Origin: Oscillospiraceae bacterium
Lineage (GTDB): Bacteria > Bacillota > Clostridia > Oscillospirales > Ruminococcaceae
Length of the DNA: 38,984 bases
Reading direction: 5' to 3'
Assembly (NCBI GenBank): GCA_017396665.1
Contig: JAFQLH010000012.1
Span: 1-38,984 of the forward strand
Below are positions 30,428-38,984 of this stretch, piece after piece (positions within the stretch are counted from its first letter, which is position 1; the number at the start of each line of letters is the position of its first letter). A program made the position numbers and the translations under genes. The notes under the pieces were generated by a model. It ran no database searches. It was not told the origin of the DNA and was given only the letters and a program-made list of their open reading frames with translations.

Positions 30428-33106
30428 ATGAGAGAAATAGTGAATTTGTGCGGAGAGTGGCAAATGCGATTCTGCAACGGGGAATGTATGACAGAGGGCT
30501 TTGAGGATACAATAATCCTCCCCGATACAACCTCCAATGCAAAAAAGGGAAAGCTTAACCCCAAAAGAGAAAAAGGCCACCTGACCGATATATATAAATT
30601 CGAGGGAAGCTGTGCGTTCAGAAGAGTAATTACACTCCCAAAGCTTGAAGCAGGCGAAACGGGAATACTCCATCTTGAAAGAACAAGAATCACAAAGCTC
30701 TTTATCGACTCGGAAAGCTGCGGAATGCGTGACAGCCTCTGTACATCGCATAACTATGATATAACAAGATTCTGCGACGGCAATGAGCACGAAATAATCA
30801 TCGAGGTTTCAAACGTCGGCTATAAAACAAGAGGCGGACATATGACCTCTCCCGATACACAGACTAACTGGCTCGGAATTACGGGCAGAATGGAAGTGCA
30901 GTGCTTCGGCAAGGTCTATGCAAAAAACCTCGTCGTAACTCCCGATGTTGAAGGAAAAGCGTTTGTTGTCGAGTGCGATATCGTCGGAAGTGAGTGCGGA
31001 AGTGTCTGCGTAAAGGCAAGCTGCGGCGATGACGTCCATTCGGTTGAGGCGGAGTTTTCAGCAGGAAAGCTGTCGGTACATATCCCGCTTGGCGAAAATG
31101 CAAAGCTGTGGAGCGAGTTTGAAAGAAACCTGTATGAGATTTCTGTCGATACGGGCTGTGACCTGCAGACTGTTACAGCAGGACTTAGAAAGCTTTCGGT
31201 AAACGGAAACAAGTTTGAGATAAACGGCAAGAAGACATTCCTGCGTGGAAAGCACGACGGACTTATCTTCCCTGAAACAGGCTATGCCCCGACTGATAAA
31301 AAGTCGTGGCTCAAGGTTATGGAAACCGCAAAGCAGTACGGCATAAACCACTACAGATTCCATACCTGCTGTCCTCCAAAAGCTGCGTTTGAAGCAGCCG
31401 ACGAGCTGGGGATATATATGGAGCCTGAGCTTCCGTTCTGGGGCAGTATCTGTGCAAAGGATGAAGAAGGCTATAACGAACAGGAGCAGGAATACCTCAT
31501 CTCTGAAGGAATCGCTATCCTGCGTGAATTCGGAAACCATCCGTCGTTCTGTATGATGTCAATGGGCAACGAGCTCTGGGGCAACAGACAGCGTATCAAT
31601 GAGATAATGGGAATACTGAGAAGCTTTGACTCAAGACCTCTCTATACCGAAGGCTCGAATACATTCCAGTTTGTGCCCGATACAGTGGAAAACGACGATT
31701 TCTTCTGCGGAGTGCGTCTTTCAAGAGAACGTCTTATCAGAGGCTCGTATGCAATGTGTGATGCACCGCTTGGCCATGTCCAGACAGATGAGCCTTCTAC
31801 ACTCAAGGACTATGACAGTATAATAAGCGGACAGCTTCCCGATAGCCTCAAGGGTAATATAAACCCCGACGGAACCATCCAGATTCAGTATGGCACAGGT
31901 GTTAAAACTGTCAAGGCTTCCGATATGACAGACGGCTTTAACCCGAAGATGCCTATCGTTACACACGAGATAGGTCAGTATGAAACATATCCCGACTATA
32001 ACGAGATTGAAAAGTACAAGGGCCCGCTCAGAGCAAGAAACTTTGAAATATTCAGAGAAAGGCTCTGTGATAAGGGACTCGGCGAGCTTGCTAATGATTA
32101 CTTTGTGGCAAGCGGAAAGCTAGCTATGGCTTGCTATAAGGAAGAGCTTGAGGCGGTGCTGCGTTCAAAGCTTTTGGCAGGCTGTCAGATTCTCGATATC
32201 CAGGACTTCTCCGGACAGGGAACAGCCCTCGTCGGTGTGCTCAATGCCTTTATGGAAAACAAGGGTATCATAAGCGACAGCGAGTGGAGAGAGTTCTTCT
32301 CTGAAACTGTCCTCCTCGCAAGATTCGACAGATATGTGTACAGAGGCTCAGACAGCTTCAAGGCAAAGGTTCAGCTATGCGACTATTCTGATAAGAGCCT
32401 TTGCGGAAAAACTCTCCGCTGGTCACTCGGAAAGCACAGCGGTGAAATGCAGATTGGCGAGTATGAAAACTACTGCGACATCGGTGACATAGAAATTGAT
32501 TGCCTCAACGAGCAGGAAGGAAAGCTCACCTTAACACTCAGCGTGGGAGATATCAAAAATCACTACGATTTGTATGTCGTTAAAACTGTAGACAGCGTCG
32601 ATTTCACAGGCTGTATAATTGTAAGAGAACTCGACGAGCAGACCGAAAATGCCCTGAATGAGGGCAAGACAGTCCTCCTGTGTGCAAAGCCGGACGAGGA
32701 CAAGAGCATAGAAGGCTTCTATTGCCAGGACTTCTGGTGCTACCCGATGTTCAGAAGCATCTCAGAATCAATGGGAAGAAAGGTTCCTGTAGGTACTATG
32801 GGCCTGCTTATCGACAAGTCGCATCCCGCACTCAAGGGCTTTGTTACAGAAAGCTATTCAACTCCGCAGTGGTGGAAGGCGGTATCACATTCAAGAAGCG
32901 AAATCCTGGACAACAACGCCGACGGTGTGAAGGTAATAGTCCGTACAATCGATAACTTCGAGCGTAACCATAACCTCGGACTTATCTATGAGTATAATAA
33001 GGGAAACGGTAAGGTCGTCGTTTGTAATGTCGACCTCGAAGCAATCGCCTCCTCACCCGAAGGCAGAGCCCTCGCTCAGTCACTCGCCGACTATACCAGA
33101 AACTAA
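30428..33106 (+). CDS. Glycoside hydrolase family 2 protein
   Basis: 892 aa from the ATG at 30428 (AGGAG at 30417-30421); an in-frame ATG at 30365 lacks a ribosome site. Order: GH2 sugar-binding jelly roll (about 1-165), Ig-like domain (about 165-260), TIM barrel (from NGKKTFLRGKHDG, 267-278) and C-terminal beta domains. The likely acid/base is E382 (MGNELWGN) and the nucleophile E514 (VTHEIGQYETYP). No signal peptide is present, so it works on imported oligosaccharides. Activity (beta-galactosidase, glucuronidase, mannosidase or plant-sugar exo-hydrolase) cannot be fixed; the long barrel insertion (about 415-510) is unlike LacZ. No transporter or sugar regulator is adjacent. Confidence 0.88.
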   Translation: MREIVNLCGEWQMRFCNGECMTEGFEDTIILPDTTSNAKKGKLNPKREKGHLTDIYKFEGSCAFRRVITLPKLEAGETGILHLERTRITKLFIDSESCGMRDSLCTSHNYDITRFCDGNEHEIIIEVSNVGYKTRGGHMTSPDTQTNWLGITGRMEVQCFGKVYAKNLVVTPDVEGKAFVVECDIVGSECGSVCVKASCGDDVHSVEAEFSAGKLSVHIPLGENAKLWSEFERNLYEISVDTGCDLQTVTAGLRKLSVNGNKFEINGKKTFLRGKHDGLIFPETGYAPTDKKSWLKVMETAKQYGINHYRFHTCCPPKAAFEAADELGIYMEPELPFWGSICAKDEEGYNEQEQEYLISEGIAILREFGNHPSFCMMSMGNELWGNRQRINEIMGILRSFDSRPLYTEGSNTFQFVPDTVENDDFFCGVRLSRERLIRGSYAMCDAPLGHVQTDEPSTLKDYDSIISGQLPDSLKGNINPDGTIQIQYGTGVKTVKASDMTDGFNPKMPIVTHEIGQYETYPDYNEIEKYKGPLRARNFEIFRERLCDKGLGELANDYFVASGKLAMACYKEELEAVLRSKLLAGCQILDIQDFSGQGTALVGVLNAFMENKGIISDSEWREFFSETVLLARFDRYVYRGSDSFKAKVQLCDYSDKSLCGKTLRWSLGKHSGEMQIGEYENYCDIGDIEIDCLNEQEGKLTLTLSVGDIKNHYDLYVVKTVDSVDFTGCIIVRELDEQTENALNEGKTVLLCAKPDEDKSIEGFYCQDFWCYPMFRSISESMGRKVPVGTMGLLIDKSHPALKGFVTESYSTPQWWKAVSHSRSEILDNNADGVKVIVRTIDNFERNHNLGLIYEYNKGNGKVVVCNVDLEAIASSPEGRALAQSLADYTRN

Positions 33107-33390
33107 TCAAAGGATATCACTCATATATATGTTCTACGTATATATTGAGGAAAACCCTTTTGAAAAAGGGTTGTTCCTCAAACTCCTTTCCTAAAACTTT
33201 TAGTACAATTTCAGCCCCATAGGGTGTGCATCACGAAGCAGAGAGCTTAAAATCCGTTCTCTTTTGGTACATACCCTATGGGGCTGAAATCATATTGAAA
33301 GTCTTTGTAAGGGGGTACGGGGGATAAACTTTCTTCAGAAAGGTTTCCCCCGATAAATGCATAAAAGCATATATACGGGTGGTGTCCTTA
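33107..33390. repeat. Hairpin-dense intergenic region (REP/MITE-like)
   Basis: A 284-bp gap without coding sequence holds three strong stem-loops. First, TGAGGAA (33146-33152) with TTCCTCA (33174-33180) continues inward as AACCCTTT (33153-33160) with AAAGGGTT (33165-33172). Second, 18-bp perfect arms lie at 33208-33225 and 33273-33290. Third, GGGGG (33319-33323) pairs with CCCCC (33347-33351), with AAA/TTT and CTTTC/GAAAG pairs inside. The gap separates the GH2 gene from the convergent metallochaperone gene. Transcription termination may explain one hairpin, but three in a row look like inserted palindromic repeats. Confidence 0.6.
33208..33290. mobile_element. 83-bp element with perfect 18-bp terminal inverted repeats (MITE candidate)
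   Basis: Arms ATTTCAGCCCCATAGGGT and its exact reverse complement bound a 47-bp centre that itself has a GAGAG/CTCTT pairing. Pairing continues three bases inward with one G-U. No target duplication is obvious next to the arms, so insertion by a transposase is not shown. Such small palindromic elements are often multicopy; copy number cannot be seen from one window. Confidence 0.4.
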
Positions 33391-33645
33391 TTATTTTCCG
33401 AGGAAGGAGAAGAGTCCTTTTTTATACTGTTCTCTGTGAACGCCGACGGGTTCGAAGCCTGCGTTTTTAATGACCTCTCTCAGAGCTGTATCAGCGATGT
33501 CGTTTTCTGCGATGATAACTGCCTGCTTTTTGGTATGTGAAGCAGTCACCTTATCGACGGGGAAGGCAGAGCTTATTGCCTTTGCAACGTGTGCCTCACA
33601 GCGTGGACATGACATTCCTTCGATTTTGAGTGTTATCTTAATCAT
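33391..33645 (-). CDS. Heavy-metal-associated (HMA) domain protein, CopZ-like
   Basis: 84 aa. One ferredoxin-like HMA domain with metal-binding C13 and C16 in GMSCPRCE. The usual MxCxxC site is complete, with proline-arginine between the cysteines rather than the more common glycine/alanine-histidine. A short basic/aromatic tail (YKKGLFSFLGK) follows the domain. A copper chaperone is the usual role, but no copper ATPase or CsoR gene is adjacent, so another metal is possible. Its 5' region has a consensus promoter and a leader with alternative GTTAG/CTAAC and GCAAG/CTTGC pairings. Confidence 0.88.
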   Translation of the reverse strand: MIKITLKIEGMSCPRCEAHVAKAISSAFPVDKVTASHTKKQAVIIAENDIADTALREVIKNAGFEPVGVHREQYKKGLFSFLGK

Positions 33646-33698
33646 ATTACTACCTCCGATATGAAATGCAAGAGCGTTAGTCCTTGCTAACTACAGAT

Positions 33699-33727
33699 AT
33701 TATATAGCCGATTCAGCAAAATGTCAA
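33699..33727 (-). promoter_or_regulatory. Consensus sigma-A promoter of the HMA gene
   Basis: Minus strand: TTGACA (33722-33727), 17-bp spacer, TATAAT (33699-33704). Confidence 0.85.
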
Positions 33728-33742
33728 GAGCAAAACTCCGAT

Positions 33743-33776
33743 GAAAAAGGCCCGACACAGTGTGCCGAGCCTTGTA
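33743..33776 (-). terminator. Intrinsic terminator of the HtrA operon
   Basis: Minus strand: AAGGCTCGGCAC pairs with GTGTCGGGCCTT (plus arms 33747-33758 and 33762-33773, two mismatches), followed by TTTC. Confidence 0.75.
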
Positions 33777-33778
33777 TT

Positions 33779-35110
33779 TTATTCTTTTACAAAGCCGTTT
33801 ATGGCCGAAAGGTCTTCCTCAAGCCTAAATGATATCTCAAAGGTTTCGACAATAACCGTGTTGTCTGCGTCAGGTCTTGCAACGGTGGCGGTCATAACGT
33901 CACCCGGCTTGTAGCCTTCGAGTGCAGCCTCAATAGTCTCTGTATCGTAAACCTCCTTGCCGCCTAAATGAGTGATGTAGTCACCCGGAGCAAGAGCGGT
34001 GTTTGAAATATCGCAGTCATCTGAAACATCCACAACATACAGACCGCCCGATGGGAATCCGTAAGCGTCCTTGTAGAAAGGCGGAATCTCTCTGAAGGTT
34101 ATGCCGACTCTTACTCTGCCCTTTACGTAGCCGTACTCAATAAGAGATTCAATAACAGGCTTTGCCTCGTTTGTGGAAATAGCAAAGCCGATGCTTTCGT
34201 AAACCGCAGAGTTAAGCTTTGATGAAGTGATGCCGATTACCTGACCCCACATATTGAGAAGTGCGCCGCCTGAGTTTCCGTGGTTGATAGCAGCGTCAAT
34301 CTGTATGCAGTCAACCTCCTTCATCTCCTCCGAAACGGAAATGCTTCTGTTGACAGCCGAAACAATACCCTTGGTAACCGTTCCGTAAAGTCCCGCAGGA
34401 CTTCCTATTGCAATAACCTCTTCTCCGACTGAAACATCATCGCTGTCGCAGAACTGAGCAGGGGGCAAGCCGCTTGCAGGAATCTTTATTACCGCAATGT
34501 CGGTCTTTATGTCGCTGCCGACAAGCTGTGCCTGATATACTCTCTCGTCGTGAAGCACAACGCTTATGTTAGCCTTGCCCGATTCAGAGTCAACAACGTG
34601 AGCGTTAGTCACAATGTATCCGTCTTCTGAAATGATAACACCCGAACCCTGAGAGCCCTGTGAGCCTGACGGTGCAGAAGCATCAAGTGAAATCTTCTCT
34701 GAAACGAGTATCGAAACAACCGAAGGTGAAATAGCCTTTGCAACACCCTGAGCGGTGTATCTTCCGTCAGGCTGATAGTATTCATCCTCAAGCTGCGGAC
34801 GTTCGTAGGTCGGCAGTGTAAAGCTGATGTTCGGGTTTCCCGTAGAAAGAAGGTTTGAAAGCCAGCCCCTGCCGTATATCGAGGTGATTACCATAAGACA
34901 TACAGATGCCGCAATTACAAGAAACAGCAGAAGATATATGATAAAACGCTTCTTGCCTGTCCTCTTGCGTCTGTATGAAACGGTGTCACCCCAGAAAATA
35001 TCGGGAGTAACAGCCGAAGCCTTGGTGTCTGCTTCGTTGCCGTCAACAGCCTCCTTTGCGGCTGAGTAAGCAGAGGAAAGCTTATCTATTTCATTATCAT
35101 AAAAGTTCAT
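33779..35110 (-). CDS. HtrA/DegP-like membrane-anchored serine protease
   Basis: 443 aa. A cytoplasmic N-terminus (about 1-53) is followed by a single membrane helix (about 55-77). A trypsin-like domain follows with the full triad: H171 (TNAHVVD), D204 (DIAVIKI) and S280 (GNSGGALL). One C-terminal PDZ domain covers about 330-430. A Ser/Gly-rich linker (SAPSGSQGSQGSG) precedes the core. It is extracytoplasmic protein quality control, as in Bacillus HtrA/YyxA. It lies 11 bp after the sensor kinase gene, the order known from walRK-like and CssRS-like loci, so the two-component system may control it. Confidence 0.94.
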   Translation of the reverse strand: MNFYDNEIDKLSSAYSAAKEAVDGNEADTKASAVTPDIFWGDTVSYRRKRTGKKRFIIYLLLFLVIAASVCLMVITSIYGRGWLSNLLSTGNPNISFTLPTYERPQLEDEYYQPDGRYTAQGVAKAISPSVVSILVSEKISLDASAPSGSQGSQGSGVIISEDGYIVTNAHVVDSESGKANISVVLHDERVYQAQLVGSDIKTDIAVIKIPASGLPPAQFCDSDDVSVGEEVIAIGSPAGLYGTVTKGIVSAVNRSISVSEEMKEVDCIQIDAAINHGNSGGALLNMWGQVIGITSSKLNSAVYESIGFAISTNEAKPVIESLIEYGYVKGRVRVGITFREIPPFYKDAYGFPSGGLYVVDVSDDCDISNTALAPGDYITHLGGKEVYDTETIEAALEGYKPGDVMTATVARPDADNTVIVETFEISFRLEEDLSAINGFVKE

Positions 35111-35121
35111 CGGTTAATAAA

Positions 35122-36567
35122 TCACTCCTTGTCAAGCGGCTGATTAGGAAGCGTGAAAACAAATTCCGTGTATTCGCCCTTAACGCTTCTTACCATAATG
35201 TTACCGCCGTGAAGCTTTACAATTGAACGTACAATATTGAGTCCAAGACCTACGCCGTTTTTGTCCTTGCCTCTTGACTCGTCAGACTTGTAGAATCTGT
35301 CGAACACCATAGGAAGCTCCTCCTGTGAAAGACCGTCACCGCTGTTCTTGATAGAAACAGCAGTAAGCTTCTCGTGCGGAGTAAAGCCGAATTCAATGTA
35401 TCCGTCCTGATTTACAAATTTGATTGCGTTTTCAAGCAGGTTGTATATAACCTGGTGAACAAGGTCGTTGTCAGCGTACAGCATAACTCTGTCAACATCA
35501 AGCCCCCTGACATCAATGTTCTTTTCCTCAAGTCTTGATTCAAAGGTAACCAGCGTGTCAACAATAGGCTCAATAAGGCTGAAGCTCTGTGAAGAAAGCT
35601 CCATGCTGCCCGACTCGATTTTAGCAAGATTAAGCATACTTCTTACAAGTCGGGTAAGTCTCTGTACCTCAGAGGAAATAATCCTCAGATATTTCTTCTC
35701 CTCTGTCTTTGGAATAGTTCCGTCAAGAATTCCGTCAACAAATCCGCCGATAGAAGTCATCGGTGTCCTCAGCTCGTGCGAAACGTTTGCAACAAAGCTG
35801 CTTCTCATCTTGTCGTAGTTGTTGAGAGAAACCGCCATGTCGTTGAAGGCGTTACCGAGAATGTAGAACTCTGTCGTGTCGTATTCAGGAACACGCTCGT
35901 CAAAGTTTCCTTCACCGATTACCTTAGCAGTCTGAGCAAGCTCCTTGATAGGTGCAGTAAGACGCAGAGTAACAATGTACACAATAACGAGTGCCGCAAT
36001 AAGAACGAATACCATTGAAATAAGGAATATCTGCATTATGTTCCAGATGTAATCGTCCTGCTCTGAAAGTGACGTAGAGCCAAGAATGTAGAACACCTCA
36101 TCACCATAGGTGAAGGAAGCACCAACCGAGTGCATTTCTTCAGGATAAAAACCGTCAAGGTCAGTGTCAAAGTACCTGCCAGATGAAGTCAGACCAGAAA
36201 GCAGACTCTGAGAAATGCTTTCAGGAACAGAGTCCGCAGAGTGCAGGATTATAGTTCCCTCACTGTCAGCAATGACAAATTCACCGCCGATAGACTGAGC
36301 GTGGCTCTTGATGATGTCATAAACCTCACCGTTTGACATAAGCTCTATGGAAGAAAGCCCCCTGTTGTTCTGGGAAAGTATCTCCATAGCCTCGGTTGAT
36401 TCAATGCAGGCGTCGGAAACGTTAGCCATAATGAGGTCACGCTTTTCGCCGACAAAGTACTGAGAAGAAACGAGCAGTAATACTGCACCTAAGCATACAA
36501 AGCTTACGAGTATTACTGCCGCACAGATTATAAAGTACTTAAAAAATATGCTTTTGGTATCACGCAT
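35122..36567 (-). CDS. Two-component sensor histidine kinase
   Basis: 481 aa. Membrane helices lie at about 10-33 and 176-199, enclosing an extracytoplasmic sensor of about 140 residues with a PAS/CACHE-like look. A HAMP domain (about 200-252) follows, then HisKA with the phosphorylated H264 (NVSHELRTPMTSIGGF). The ATPase domain has the N-box (NLLENAIKF), G1 (DNDLVHQ region) and GVGLGLNIVRSIV. The start ATG overlaps the regulator stop by one base (TAATG). It is the middle gene of a regulator-kinase-protease operon. The signal is unknown; envelope protein stress is suggested by the protease. Confidence 0.94.
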   Translation of the reverse strand: MRDTKSIFFKYFIICAAVILVSFVCLGAVLLLVSSQYFVGEKRDLIMANVSDACIESTEAMEILSQNNRGLSSIELMSNGEVYDIIKSHAQSIGGEFVIADSEGTIILHSADSVPESISQSLLSGLTSSGRYFDTDLDGFYPEEMHSVGASFTYGDEVFYILGSTSLSEQDDYIWNIMQIFLISMVFVLIAALVIVYIVTLRLTAPIKELAQTAKVIGEGNFDERVPEYDTTEFYILGNAFNDMAVSLNNYDKMRSSFVANVSHELRTPMTSIGGFVDGILDGTIPKTEEKKYLRIISSEVQRLTRLVRSMLNLAKIESGSMELSSQSFSLIEPIVDTLVTFESRLEEKNIDVRGLDVDRVMLYADNDLVHQVIYNLLENAIKFVNQDGYIEFGFTPHEKLTAVSIKNSGDGLSQEELPMVFDRFYKSDESRGKDKNGVGLGLNIVRSIVKLHGGNIMVRSVKGEYTEFVFTLPNQPLDKE

Positions 36568-37262
36568 TATTCTTCGTTTGCCTCAAACTTGTAGCCTACG
36601 CCCCATACGGTCTTGAGAGCCCACTTGTCTGATACGCCTTCAAGCTTTTCACGAAGTCTTTTAACGTGAACGTCGATGGTTCTTGAGTCACCGTAGTATT
36701 CAAAGCCCCATACTTCGTCAAGAAGCTGGTCTCTTGTGTAAACTCTGTTCGGGTTTGATGCGAGATGGAATAAAAGCTCAAGCTCCTTAGGAGGAGTGTC
36801 AAGGATTTTACCGTCAACCTTAAGCTCGTATCTTGTCATATTAACAGAAAGCTTGTCGTAACGAACCTCCTTAACCTCAGCCTCAGAGGTTGTCTGACCT
36901 ACTCTTCTTGAAACAGCCTTGATTCTTGCGATAACTTCCTTAGTATCAAATGGCTTTACAACGTAGTCGTCAGCACCAAGCTCAAGTCCTAAAACCTTGT
37001 CAAAGGTTTCGCCCTTGGCTGTGAGCATAATTATAGGAACGTTTGACTTCTTTCTTATTTCTCTGCATACCTGCCAGCCGTCAAGACCGGGGAGCATAAT
37101 GTCGAGAAGAACGATATCAGGCTTGAGGGCGTTGAACTTAACAACAGCCTCTTCGCCGTCGTGAGAGAGGATAACGCTGTATCCATCCTTTTCAAGATAG
37201 AGCCTCAAAAGCTCGCAGATATTCTTGTCATCGTCTACAACAAGAACCTTACCTATTGACAT
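36567..37262 (-). CDS. OmpR/PhoB-family response regulator
   Basis: 231 aa from the ATG at 37262, chosen because AGAAAGGA (37271-37278) lies 8 bp upstream; the ATG at 37269-37271 abuts that site. The receiver domain has acidic D10-D12, phospho-acceptor D54, T81 and K103. The C-terminal winged helix (about 130-230; PPKELELLFHLASNPNRVYTRDQLLDEVWG, SRTIDVHVKRLREKL, TVWGVGYKFE) binds DNA. Targets probably include its own operon; direct repeats of a clear regulator box were not identified upstream. Confidence 0.95.
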   Translation of the reverse strand: MSIGKVLVVDDDKNICELLRLYLEKDGYSVILSHDGEEAVVKFNALKPDIVLLDIMLPGLDGWQVCREIRKKSNVPIIMLTAKGETFDKVLGLELGADDYVVKPFDTKEVIARIKAVSRRVGQTTSEAEVKEVRYDKLSVNMTRYELKVDGKILDTPPKELELLFHLASNPNRVYTRDQLLDEVWGFEYYGDSRTIDVHVKRLREKLEGVSDKWALKTVWGVGYKFEANEE

Positions 37263-37567
37263 AGCAAACATCCTTTCTGTTTTAAAGTTATGTGCAAAGC
37301 AGTACGTCGAAATTTTAACAAACCGCTAGCAAATTTTCAATTGATACATCAATTATAACAAATTCACAATTGTATTTATTTAAATTTCTGTTACGGAGTA
37401 ATGAATAAAATGTTAATATTACAGCACCTTGCCTGCCGCTTGGTTTCATAGCTTGTACATATACAATATAAAGGGAATATAAGTCAAATGTTCGTCAATA
37501 ATTCTCCTGTAATGTGCAGTCGTTTTTGTGCTAAGTGACGAAAATCATTATTATTGACATATACCCC
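37263..37567. other. Intergenic region between the regulator operon and groES
   Basis: About 300 bp of A/T-rich DNA with no gene. It contains the regulator's ribosome site, an inverted repeat AATTGAT (37339-37345)/ATCAATT (37348-37354), and A/T-rich TATAAT-like sequences on the minus strand, but no convincing -35/-10 pair for the regulator operon. The rest shows nothing I can name. Confidence 0.5.
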
Positions 37568-37595
37568 TTGAATTTTTACGAATTGGTGGTAAAAT
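37568..37595 (+). promoter_or_regulatory. Sigma-A promoter of groESL
   Basis: -35 TTGAAT (37568-37573), 16-bp spacer ending TGG, -10 TAAAAT (37590-37595). The CIRCE begins five bases after the -10, at about +1. Confidence 0.7.
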
Positions 37596-37600
37596 AGTAT

Positions 37601-37627
37601 TTAGCACTCGAAGTCAAAGAGTGCTAA
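37601..37627. promoter_or_regulatory. CIRCE operator (HrcA site)
   Basis: Perfect TTAGCACTC (37601-37609), 9-bp spacer, GAGTGCTAA (37619-37627). This is the consensus HrcA operator, so groESL is under heat-shock repression by HrcA; hrcA itself is not in the window. Confidence 0.98.
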
Positions 37628-37635
37628 ACAAGTGA

Positions 37636-37947
<312 letters not shown>

Positions 37948-37978
37948 ACATAAAGCTTAAATCCCTATAATATTGTAA

Positions 37979-38984
<1,006 letters not shown>

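Noticed and set aside
31058-31540. 160-codon open frame on the minus strand
   Set aside because: Antisense to the GH2 gene, no ribosome site and no recognisable domain.

Overview
The window looks like a chromosomal segment of a low-to-moderate GC Gram-positive bacterium of the class Clostridia, most like the Oscillospiraceae/Ruminococcus group. Supporting signs are strong AGGAGG-type ribosome binding sites, a CIRCE operator in front of groESL, a dgt-dnaG-rpoD operon, a PadR/HAAS/DUF4097 operon, small zinc-ribbon L31, short type-2 ArgC and bifunctional ArgJ. The genus is inferred from gene content and style only. No rRNA or tRNA gene, CRISPR array or prophage was seen.

Layout. 1-290: 3' end of an IS200/IS605-type transposon (TnpA C-terminus plus a three-hairpin right end). 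294-1569 (minus): a cytidine deaminase and an alpha/beta hydrolase. 1680-14197 (plus): a complete ornithine-arginine cluster, argG, argH, argC, argJ, argB, argD, argF. It is interleaved with non-biosynthetic genes: two paralogous four-helix membrane proteins flanking a pentapeptide-repeat protein, a GNAT acetyltransferase, two tandem PH-like membrane proteins with the frameshifted remnant of a third copy, and a YcxB-like membrane protein. 14239-18190 (plus): an NfeD/stomatin-like pair, a small membrane protein, and a PadR-HAAS-DUF4097 envelope-stress-type operon. 18195-20642: GtrA (minus), then a CorC/HlyC-type CBS protein with a membrane protein (plus). 20693-25032 (minus): dgt-dnaG-rpoD plus an Rrf2 regulator. 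25152-28610: yigZ, rpmE, ilvE and a lipid kinase (all minus), with one small plus-strand membrane protein. 28786-33106 (plus): a membrane/helical-repeat protein, a COG2426 membrane protein and a GH2 glycosidase. 33107-33390: a hairpin-dense intergenic stretch. 33391-37262 (minus): a CopZ-like metallochaperone and an operon of OmpR-type regulator, sensor kinase and HtrA protease. 37568-38984 (plus): groES and the 5' part of groEL behind a perfect CIRCE.

How the genes work together. ArgJ recycles the acetyl group, ArgB-ArgC-ArgD convert N-acetylglutamate to N-acetylornithine, ArgJ releases ornithine, and ArgF-ArgG-ArgH finish arginine. No argA, argE, argR or carAB is in the window. The argG upstream region has two good sigma-A promoters and, between them, about 95 bp of TGCA/TGTA/TGCG elements repeating at roughly the DNA helical pitch. 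I regard this as the best candidate for a non-canonical arginine operator. The most unusual gene-level features are the membrane/PH-like genes threaded between the arg genes, the decayed third PH-like copy, the perfect inverted repeat over the padR promoter, and the hairpin cluster at 33146-33352.

Promoters. Almost every promoter I could place has a 17-bp spacer, and several share a TGG extension directly before the -10 box.
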